Source: Fuerstiella sp. (GTDB taxonomy: Bacteria > Planctomycetota > Planctomycetia > Planctomycetales > Planctomycetaceae). From it: a stretch of DNA of 64,000 nt. The notes below the pieces were generated by a model. The model did not search any database. It saw nothing but the letters and a program-made list of their open reading frames with translations, and was not told the origin of the DNA. Below, piece after piece: positions 36,700-43,454 of the stretch (position 1 is the first letter of the stretch; every line of letters starts with the position of its first letter). Both the position numbers and the translations under genes were made by a program. The DNA lies in contig JALHMY010000009.1 of the NCBI GenBank assembly GCA_022843805.1, positions 14,192-78,191 of the forward strand, written 5' to 3'.

Positions 36700-36923
36700 A
36701 CGCTTTTTGTCACGAAGCACAAGAGGACAGTGGGGTCACTGGCGAGTAGGGTGATGATTTCTTCGGCGACCTGAACCCGTCGCATTTTGGCTGTCGAAGC
36801 ATTGATTTCGACTGAGCCGTGAAAGGACTTCGGCTTTGACGGTTGCGGTGTAGGACCGGGCGTAAGCGAACCTGTCTTTGTGCCGACCATTTCTGCGATA
36901 TCTGCGATGCTTTGGTGAGACAA
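36700..36923 (-). pseudogene. Remnant of DUF499-like ATPase C-terminus
   Basis: The minus frame starting near 36923 contains a Pro-rich linker and then FHGSVEINASTAKMRRVQV and AEEIITLLASDP, like the C-terminal domain of DUF499-type AAA proteins found with phage-defence genes. The expected following strand and the whole ATPase are missing, and the frame continues into unrelated sequence to 36588. It is best read as a decayed fragment. Confidence 0.4.
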
Positions 36924-36941
36924 CTCTGCTCATTGAGACCT

Positions 36942-37772
36942 TCACGAATTCCTTTGGCCACTCAAGCTGGCGATCGCGGCTCGAAGGACCTGCAGGCAGA
37001 TCTCCGCAGTATGTTTGTCCGGTTCGAATCTGGAACTCATCTGTTGGTACGGATGGATGTAATTGCGAAAGTCGCGCAATGCGTGGCTAAACTTTCGGAT
37101 ATCCAGTTTCAGATAACCAAGCTCACAGGCTGCGTCGATTAGCTGAGCCAAAGACCAATCGGGAAACGCTTTGACCTTTCCCGATGAATCTTTCGGACTG
37201 CATGGAACCTGGTTGAATCGTCGAGGATTGGCAAGCGCTGTCCCAAGAAGGAGCCCCTCCAACACACTTCCGCACATAAAAATGGCGGCGAGCGGGGCAC
37301 CGGCTTTCAGGCTGCGTCCAGCTTCCGAATACCGCGAATTCAAAATTGGGATCAGAGTCGCTTCAATCGGAACCTTGTCGATGTTAACTTCCTTGAAGTC
37401 TTTCCCCAGAAATTGTGCTTCTGTTTCTTCTGCCGGATGATGCTTTCCCAGCAAACGACCTGCGATTTCCCGGCATCGAATGGCTGTCGAATTCTGCTTC
37501 GGGCTTGGCTCGGGATGTTTGTATGCCCACACGTCTATGAGTTCGGTCAGTATTTTTCCGACGACTGCATCGTTTTCAATTTCCCAAAACGCGCGCAACC
37601 TTTTTGCCTTTGAGTCGCCGTACTTTTCGTACATCGCGGCGTAAATATCTTTCCCTACAGACTCAGCGAACAATGATGTAAACGTTTGGTTGGTGAAGTC
37701 GAGCACATAACCACCAGACATTTCCAGCAATTCCTCGAACGGTTGTTTCTCGATGGTTTTCAGGCTGCTCAT
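36942..37772 (-). CDS. HEPN-like protein of an Abi gene pair
   Basis: A 276-residue protein. The C-terminal half contains FMCGSVLEGLLLGTAL and, near residue 242, HALRDFRNYIHPYQQ, an R-x4-6-H-type motif of HEPN RNases. The N-terminal half is helical with no family I can name. Its ATG overlaps the stop of the upstream Abi_C gene by 4 nt, so the two proteins are made together and probably interact. Ribonuclease activity is inferred from the motif only. Confidence 0.65.
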   Translation of the reverse strand: MSSLKTIEKQPFEELLEMSGGYVLDFTNQTFTSLFAESVGKDIYAAMYEKYGDSKAKRLRAFWEIENDAVVGKILTELIDVWAYKHPEPSPKQNSTAIRCREIAGRLLGKHHPAEETEAQFLGKDFKEVNIDKVPIEATLIPILNSRYSEAGRSLKAGAPLAAIFMCGSVLEGLLLGTALANPRRFNQVPCSPKDSSGKVKAFPDWSLAQLIDAACELGYLKLDIRKFSHALRDFRNYIHPYQQMSSRFEPDKHTAEICLQVLRAAIASLSGQRNS

Positions 37773-38707
37773 GTTTTGGGATTTCTGAGATCGTGGGTAT
37801 CGAATAAGAAAACGGCCAAGGTTGTCGCCGAACCAACGGCAAGTCTTGCGTGCCGAGTTGTCAGACCCTTTGCCGAACCATTCTTACCATGCCCGGTCCC
37901 GTATAGATTGCGCAGTTCAGCGAGTCCTTGAACTATCGTTGATAGATTGCCGAGTATCGCCTTCACCGTCTTTGCTCCTTTGACCTCTTCGGCAATGCCG
38001 TCCGGAATAAGTTGCAACTCTTCAAGTGCTCGTCGAACTAGGGGCAAAAGATCCGGACGGTCGGTCACAGGCTTCCCGCACGATTCAAGAATGGTATGGC
38101 ATACCGTCTCAATAAGCTCCTTCGCAGTTCCAATGGCAAGATCAGGATCGCTTTCGAGAGCTGATTCCATTCGATTGATTTGTCGATGGACATAATCGGC
38201 ATCAACTTGCTGCGCAACCATCCTTGCGGACCGAATCGCGTGCTGAGATGATGTCATTCGACGCGGGCCATAGATCGGTCTGCCCGAGATGGTGGTCTTC
38301 TCCACAAGTTCCCAACCATCGGACGCCAGATGGCTGTTGATCATGACGATGACAGCCTTGGCCTCATCACGATTCTCACGAACTACTGGATGCACTGTTT
38401 CCGCCAGGAATTGAAGAAATATTTCATCCGGGCCATTCAGAAGCTGGAGTCGATCGTCAGCAAATACCCAAGTGTCGTCCCAGTCGAGGTTGTTGATACG
38501 GTGCTGCCAAATATCGGCCTCGGCATTCGCGAAGCGACTGTCTGTCGAGGGCAGAGCAGTTAAGTCATATAAGCGATTCAAGAACTCAACGTCGTTCAGT
38601 TCTCCGCTCCAGCAGATACCTTCTCGAATGAGCGCACGCCGAATATCACGTCGAGTGATCTGACTTATTGAGCAAAGGTGTGTCGATGACGATTGCGAAT
38701 CTTCCAT
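37769..38707 (-). CDS. Abortive infection protein with Abi_C domain
   Basis: Start taken at 38707 (MEDSQSSSTHLCSISQ); an ATG at 38767 adds 20 residues. The C-terminal ~120 residues match Abi_C: helices around IGTAKELIETVCHTIL and the signature LAELRNLYGTGHG followed by LTTRHARLAVGSATTLAVFL. The RN-x4-TGHG region is the HEPN-like active-site motif. Such proteins abort phage infection, presumably as RNases. It is coupled to the HEPN-like gene downstream. Confidence 0.78.
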   Translation of the reverse strand: MEDSQSSSTHLCSISQITRRDIRRALIREGICWSGELNDVEFLNRLYDLTALPSTDSRFANAEADIWQHRINNLDWDDTWVFADDRLQLLNGPDEIFLQFLAETVHPVVRENRDEAKAVIVMINSHLASDGWELVEKTTISGRPIYGPRRMTSSQHAIRSARMVAQQVDADYVHRQINRMESALESDPDLAIGTAKELIETVCHTILESCGKPVTDRPDLLPLVRRALEELQLIPDGIAEEVKGAKTVKAILGNLSTIVQGLAELRNLYGTGHGKNGSAKGLTTRHARLAVGSATTLAVFLFDTHDLRNPKT

Positions 38708-38903
38708 GGTACGAGGATGACACCTTCCTTTAGTCGCAAGTTCACCTGATTGCCACGCGATATGCACTGCGACCCACGTGGATCGCTACCGCTCGGAGGA
38801 CGTCAAGGCAATTGATTGAACACGAGGGCGAATTCTAACTAATTCCCTGCGAAACAGAATCCACCATGCGTCGTTTAGCGAGTTTGCAGAACCAGCTTGC
38901 AAA

Positions 38904-38995
38904 GGGCGTTGCCCTTCGGGCCGGGCTGCTTCGGGCTCCGCTTTCGCTCGGTCCGGCACGCCGGACTGCATCGCCCCCTGCACATCCCTAACGCG
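38904..38995 (+). repeat. Palindromic repeat A, copy 2
   Basis: Same ends as copy 1: GGGCGTTGCCC at the left and CATCCCTAACGCG at the right, with shared CGCTCGGTCC and GGACTGC blocks. It is followed by a perfect hairpin CTCGCGTC-gga-GACGCGAG (39043-39061) and then structured element B copy 4 at 39108. Repeat A precedes repeat B in the same orientation at both places in the window. Confidence 0.75.
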
Positions 38996-39107
38996 ATCCT
39001 CGGAGGGAAATCAGGAGCGGCAGGAACTGTGTCCCGCAAAGACTCGCGTCGGAGACGCGAGCAACGAAGAACAAGCAAGAGCCGTTCGTCGGCAGTCCTG
39101 ATGATAT

Positions 39108-39241
39108 CACGACGTCAAGGTCCGCTCCCGCCTTTGGCGTCCACTGCTGCTTTCGCTGCGCGAAAGGCTCCACCTTGACTTGTCGTGCCTTCAGGACTCG
39201 ATGCCAACGCTGGCATCAGGGGCTGCAGCAAGCCGCTGCAG
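39108..39241 (+). ncRNA. Structured element B, copy 4 (leader of radC-like gene)
   Basis: Outer stem CACGAC-GTCAAGGT with ACCTTGAC-TT-GTCGTG (39182-39187): relative to the other copies, both partners of one pair changed (G to A with C to T). Inner hairpins are CGCC-TTT-GGCG and CTTTCGC-TGC-GCGAAAG. The next stem is GATGCCA-acgc-TGGCATC (39200-39217), different in sequence from copies 1-3 but at the same place, followed by CTGCAGC-aagcc-GCTGCAG (39223-39241). The RadC-like ATG is 38 nt downstream. Confidence 0.7.
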
Positions 39242-39279
39242 TTCACAATACAGAAACAAGGACATGGAGGAACAGAATC

Positions 39280-39738
39280 ATGAAAACCAGCAAGACTCGG
39301 AAAGGAGCCCGGTACACAGACACATTCATTCGCGAGGTTCGAGCCAACTATCAGCAGACTGCATCAATTCTCTTCACTATCAAGGGACCGAACGACGTGG
39401 CCGACTTTGTCAGGTCAGTGCTCACCGATAACAGTCGAGAACACTGCGTCGCACTGTATCTTGACGGAGCCCATCAAGTTGTCAGCTACTCGATCATCTC
39501 CATCGGCACAGCCAACATGGCGGTCGTTCATCCCCGAGAGGTCTTCCAGCGAGCCATCCTCGCCGGAGCCATTTCCATCATCATCGCCCACAACCATCCC
39601 TCCGGAGTCCTCACCCCCAGCGACGAGGACCACAAGGTAACGCAGCGACTGAAAGACGCCGGTGAAATCCTTGGCATCAAACTGCTGGATCATGTAATCG
39701 TGGCGGACTTTGCACATCTATCGATAGTCGGCACCTGA
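39280..39738 (+). CDS. radC: RadC-like JAB/MPN domain protein
   Basis: The ATG at 39280 (MKTSKTRKGARYTD) has GGAGG at 10 nt. The 152-residue protein has the RadC-type JAB metalloprotease signature AHNHPSG followed by a downstream Asp in SDEDHKVTQRLKDAG. The chromosomal RadC N-terminal domain is missing, as in the short RadC-like proteins of mobile elements. Their function is unsettled; association with antirestriction genes is common. It carries a structured leader shared with ardC. Confidence 0.85.
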   Translation: MKTSKTRKGARYTDTFIREVRANYQQTASILFTIKGPNDVADFVRSVLTDNSREHCVALYLDGAHQVVSYSIISIGTANMAVVHPREVFQRAILAGAISIIIAHNHPSGVLTPSDEDHKVTQRLKDAGEILGIKLLDHVIVADFAHLSIVGT

Positions 39739-39779
39739 TGTTGACTGCGATGCTCGGGGCCAGGTTTGACCGACTCCTC

Positions 39780-41093
39780 TCACTCAACATACACTCCGAA
39801 TCTCGTTCGATACTGAAGACCGTGATCCGTTCGAACTTCGACAACCAGGTAGTGCAATCCTCGGTAGCCGGTGTGCTCCCAGTGATCAAAGTTCTCGTGC
39901 TGACTCTGCGTACGAATCTCATAATCTGTGAAGTGATTCTCTCCATTCTTCGGGTCTTTCCCCCAAGCTTCCGATCCATGATTCTCGACTGAGCAACGAA
40001 TGGTGTATGGCAACTTCGGCATATAGGGCAAAAGAATTTGAAACCTCAGCGATTTTTCCTTCTTAAGAATTCTACTGGCCGCCTGATATTCTCCTTCAGA
40101 ATGTTGCCTTGCCGAATCAAATACGGTCGCGACTACCCGAGCAGGCTTTGGCCCGGGCGGCAGTAAACTCGAACTCTGCTGGCCAAGTGGAGTGCAAAGA
40201 AGGTAGTCCACTGCATGCAAACCACGCTGCTTGTAATTGATTGGCTTACCATCTGAGTTCGTGTGATTCGGCTGAACAAAAGGAACCATGGTTTCAGAGC
40301 CGCTCTGGACTACTGTCTTGGTGAATGTCAGCTCATCAGGAAAGTCGAGTGTGTCCAGCAGTTTTCCGCCGAGCATACTGCGATTGCGACCGGCAGCGTG
40401 CTGGAGTTTCGCAGCCACGTCCACATAGAAAGACGTTGCCGTCACTTCGTCCATGCCGGGGAATCCATAGGAACTCCACAGCACGTCGTTCTCGGCTCCA
40501 TGGTCTAAGCCAATTCGGATGCCAAAGTCGTGGTCGTAGCCCATCTCCTGAAGTCGCGGTCGAACCACTTGTTCCGCGAAGAACTGCAGCACTGCTGAAC
40601 AGTTTACGCCGTTTATGGACCCGTCTTCAGGCTTCTCCATTCGGCCACCAAAGTACGCCATCACGGCGTCCCCCATGATCCGATGGACGTGGCCGTCGAA
40701 GCAGCGAACGATTTGAATAGCTGTCTGGATAAAAGCGTTCTTTATCCTCCGAACGTCATGTAGCGGGTAAATCAGGCTGAGTCTGGTGGAACTTTCAATG
40801 TCCATGAACATTGTTGTGATGGAGCAGAAGCATGTTTCATCGGTTCCCTTCAAATGCAGGAAATCTGGATGATCGCCAATTGCAGGTGGTTGGGCGGGAC
40901 CTTTGCCGAACAGTGGACGCAGTGTTTGCTGCGTATTGTCGAGCGATATCACCTCGTGCGCAGCCGCCCTTTTCGATTCATTGAAACATTTCACGCTGTA
41001 TTGCGTGGGGCTGGCTATCAGCGGCGACTGCAATCCAATTTCGAAAGAACGCAATAGTCCATCCTGGAAACCCATCCGTGTCATTGTCTTCAT
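39780..41093 (-). CDS. pycC: Class III nucleotidyl cyclase, Pycsar PycC
   Basis: A 437-residue protein with GGGAG before the ATG. The cyclase domain (about 85-260) has both metal-binding Asp motifs, MFMDIESSTRL and HRIMGDAVMAYFGG. The C-terminal ~110 residues (from about 325) resemble the AGS-C sensor domain found on cyclases of nucleotide-signalling defence systems. In Pycsar systems such cyclases make cCMP or cUMP on phage infection and activate a membrane or TIR effector. The next gene upstream on the same strand (41115-41654) is the matching membrane effector, which makes the call strong. The base specificity cannot be read reliably. Confidence 0.82.
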   Translation of the reverse strand: MKTMTRMGFQDGLLRSFEIGLQSPLIASPTQYSVKCFNESKRAAAHEVISLDNTQQTLRPLFGKGPAQPPAIGDHPDFLHLKGTDETCFCSITTMFMDIESSTRLSLIYPLHDVRRIKNAFIQTAIQIVRCFDGHVHRIMGDAVMAYFGGRMEKPEDGSINGVNCSAVLQFFAEQVVRPRLQEMGYDHDFGIRIGLDHGAENDVLWSSYGFPGMDEVTATSFYVDVAAKLQHAAGRNRSMLGGKLLDTLDFPDELTFTKTVVQSGSETMVPFVQPNHTNSDGKPINYKQRGLHAVDYLLCTPLGQQSSSLLPPGPKPARVVATVFDSARQHSEGEYQAASRILKKEKSLRFQILLPYMPKLPYTIRCSVENHGSEAWGKDPKNGENHFTDYEIRTQSQHENFDHWEHTGYRGLHYLVVEVRTDHGLQYRTRFGVYVE

Positions 41094-41114
41094 CGTGACT
41101 CCCTCAAGAAAACA

Positions 41115-41654
41115 TCATGGTTTTGTAATCAGCACCCAAATCGAAGACAGACTGCCAATTGCAACAACGGCGATCGAAAGGTTGACTAGTCGATACTTGG
41201 ACTTGGCAACGCCACTCAAAACAAAGATGTGGCGAGACAGTTGTTCGACGATGTTTTCATCATCAAGCTTTGAAATGTTGAGCTGGTAAGTCTCGGCATC
41301 GTTGAGAGAAAGAACGTCACCCCAGTAGATCAACCCCACAGGTTTGGTTGCGCTCGTTTTCTTGTTCTTTGGGGACGACCTTGCGATAGGCTTGCAGTTC
41401 AACCTCGGGAGAATTGACCACACCGCCAGAATGAACCCAGCACATAGTGCGGCTGCGGCCAATAGCGAAATTACCCAGAATCCCGTTTCGGGATTTGGTA
41501 CGGCATGCACTCGTTCTGCATAGAGCACGCCCAGCAACGCGGTTGCCCAAGCGACAGTCAGAGCAGCCTTTGTGTCGGCAAAACGAACGTACTCATTCGT
41601 GTAGCTGTGGACGTTCCATAGAAAATCCACTCTTGATTGCCGCTCCTCTGTCAT
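41115..41654 (-). CDS. pycTM: Pycsar membrane effector PycTM (DUF5706-like)
   Basis: A 179-residue protein with an N-terminal helix containing the conserved-looking YTNEYVRFADTKAALTVAWATALLG, then a second membrane segment (GFWVISLLAAAALCAGFILA), a cytosolic part with GLIYWGDVLSL and a C-terminal membrane segment (LVNLSIAVVAIGSL). This is the pattern of DUF5706 Pycsar effectors, which bind the cyclic pyrimidine and damage the membrane. It precedes the cyclase gene by 21 nt on the same strand. Confidence 0.82.
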   Translation of the reverse strand: MTEERQSRVDFLWNVHSYTNEYVRFADTKAALTVAWATALLGVLYAERVHAVPNPETGFWVISLLAAAALCAGFILAVWSILPRLNCKPIARSSPKNKKTSATKPVGLIYWGDVLSLNDAETYQLNISKLDDENIVEQLSRHIFVLSGVAKSKYRLVNLSIAVVAIGSLSSIWVLITKP

Positions 41655-41796
41655 TTCAGCTCCGGATCGTCTCAGTCATCGCGTGTTCGCCAAGGCGACA
41701 TTTATGTTCAACTATAGCGAATTTAATCGATTTAAACGGAAGTTCAACCCCAACGAACTGAATTATTGCTCAGGCGAATAAAGTTTGTTAAGCTGG

Positions 41797-41815
41797 CGAA
41801 ACGAGTTCTGTTTCG
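41797..41815. promoter_or_regulatory. Dyad upstream of the XRE regulator gene
   Basis: CGAAAC (41797-41802) and GTTTCG (41810-41815) form a perfect dyad with a 7-bp spacer, 34 bp before the XRE ATG. An outer GTTT/AAAC pair extends the symmetry. It is a reasonable operator for the adjacent regulator and might also affect the divergent Pycsar genes. Confidence 0.4.
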
Positions 41816-41849
41816 ACGAATTCAGTAAACCTTTGCTGCGGAGTCATTC

Positions 41850-42254
41850 ATGTCGCTGTCACAGCGACTTCGAGAAACCCGAAAGAACGCTGGCCTCACG
41901 CTCGAACAGCTGGCCACCGATGCTGGAATTTCGAAGACATATCTCTGGGAGCTTGAACACGATGATGACGGCCAGAAGAAGCCGTCTGCAGACGTGTTGC
42001 TGAAAATTGCTGAAGCGCTGAAAACCACCATTGCGGAATTGCTCGGCCTTCCAGCTGTGCAGGTCAACAAGACAAAAGTCGATCTCAGTCGATCACTCAT
42101 AGAGTTTCGAGACTGGATGCAACAGATTGGTGAGGCCCTGACTCCGGAGGAGTTTCAGGACCTGGCAGCCATGAGATTTCGTGGTGGGCAGCCCAAAAAC
42201 AAAGACGGATGGCATGACCTTTATCGCACCTTGAAGCGTACGACAGGGAAGTAA
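41850..42254 (+). CDS. XRE-family transcriptional regulator
   Basis: A 134-residue protein with a Cro/CI HTH at residues 1-65 (RLRETRKNAGLTLEQLATDAGISKTYLWELE) and a C-terminal helical part. It is followed 4 nt later by an ImmA/IrrE-type peptidase gene, the usual partner that cleaves such repressors. The pair sits between the Pycsar genes and the large defence operon and may control either. Confidence 0.85.
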   Translation: MSLSQRLRETRKNAGLTLEQLATDAGISKTYLWELEHDDDGQKKPSADVLLKIAEALKTTIAELLGLPAVQVNKTKVDLSRSLIEFRDWMQQIGEALTPEEFQDLAAMRFRGGQPKNKDGWHDLYRTLKRTTGK

Positions 42255-42258
42255 TCCG

Positions 42259-43215
42259 ATGCCGCAAGTCTATCGCCGAGACCAATTGCATCCGCATGTG
42301 ATCGCAATTATGGATGAGACCGGCACCGAGGACCCGTTCGAGGCCGTCCGGGTCAAAGCTCGGGATGCTGTTTCGCAGTACCATCAATTCCTTGCAGAAT
42401 CCCCACCATTCAATATGCGGGCCTTCGCCAGTACATTCGGTCTGCATTGGTCGGATGACGATCCTCGTTACAGTGCCGATTCGGAAATCGCTCCCGAGTC
42501 AGATGGGCGGGTTGTCCTGAGAGTCAATAAGTCTCGGCCGGAAACTCGTCAGCGTTTCAGCATTGGCCACGAGATCGGGCACACTCTGTTCCCCGAGTAC
42601 GAACTTTCCGTTCAATGCAGAAAGGCCACCGACCGAACCTGGGCCGACCCAAACGATCTGATCGAGACCCTGTGCGACGCGGCGGCCTCAGAGTTGTTGT
42701 TCCCCATCCCATGGTTCTCCGATCGACTGCTCTCGATTCCGCTTTCCGCAGCGGGTGTCGCTGCGCTCGCTGAAGAATTCAAAGCATCCCCAGAGGCGAC
42801 CGCTCGTCGCTTTGTCGAACTCCACCATGAGCCGTTAGCTGCTGTCTTCTTCAGTTGGAAATTGAAGCCGACGGAGATTCGCAGTGTTAAGGCAAAAAGG
42901 AAGACAGGCTCGCTGTTTCCGGGAATGGAACTGCCTGGACCCGCTCCAATGCTGCGTGTTGATTATCGCATCATCAATGAACAATTCGCGACACGATGCA
43001 CCGACTACATCCCCGATGACAAGTCGATCCCAAGTGAAGGTCCGATTTATGATGCCTCGATGCTGCAAGTACCCCAGGAAGGCCTTCAAAAACTGGACTT
43101 TGGTCGGAAGGCTCGTTCCTTCCAGATTAGCGCACTGCCCATCTTCACAGCGGAGGAAGACGTTGGTCCAAATGGTGGTTGTTCCGTGGTGGCCATACTC
43201 AGGCCAGCCAAATAG
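42259..43215 (+). CDS. ImmA/IrrE-type metallopeptidase
   Basis: A 318-residue protein; GGGAAG lies 7 nt before the ATG. Residues about 90-150 hold the peptidase core with RFSIGHEIGHTLFPEYE (HExxH) and the downstream helix CDAAASELLFP that typically supplies the third ligand. A C-terminal domain of ~150 residues has no recognised motif. In ICE and phage systems ImmA-type enzymes cleave the adjacent XRE repressor in response to DNA damage; the same logic is inferred here. Confidence 0.85.
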   Translation: MPQVYRRDQLHPHVIAIMDETGTEDPFEAVRVKARDAVSQYHQFLAESPPFNMRAFASTFGLHWSDDDPRYSADSEIAPESDGRVVLRVNKSRPETRQRFSIGHEIGHTLFPEYELSVQCRKATDRTWADPNDLIETLCDAAASELLFPIPWFSDRLLSIPLSAAGVAALAEEFKASPEATARRFVELHHEPLAAVFFSWKLKPTEIRSVKAKRKTGSLFPGMELPGPAPMLRVDYRIINEQFATRCTDYIPDDKSIPSEGPIYDASMLQVPQEGLQKLDFGRKARSFQISALPIFTAEEDVGPNGGCSVVAILRPAK

Positions 43216-43454
43216 AAAGGCACGACACTTGTCGCGCTGGCTGGAGAAGGTAGTAGCGACATTTCCTTGCTAAACAGCCTGACGGATTCACGCAGAGGTC
43301 TTTTATCAGAATGAATAGCTCAGACCTGCGGTTGTATTGAGTTACCAAGTGCAGGGCCGTACTCTTCCCTAATGGATGTGGAGAGAGGTGTTTGTCGTAA
43401 TCAAGGATGGCCAGAACCAAAGATTATGATTGAGCCCAGAAATACCCATCCGTT
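43216..43454. promoter_or_regulatory. Probable control region of the large defence operon
   Basis: The 239-bp gap holds a dyad CGCAG-a-GGTC ... GACCTGCG (43291-43328) with a 22-nt loop. No confident -35/-10 pair or ribosome site was found; the first gene of the operon has no clear Shine-Dalgarno sequence. No ORF of note. Confidence 0.35.

Noticed and set aside
24900-39241. Classical integron with attC sites
   Set aside because: The recombinase lacks the integron-integrase insertion, and neither repeat has both GTTRRRY and RYYYAAC boxes; only a partial resemblance remains.
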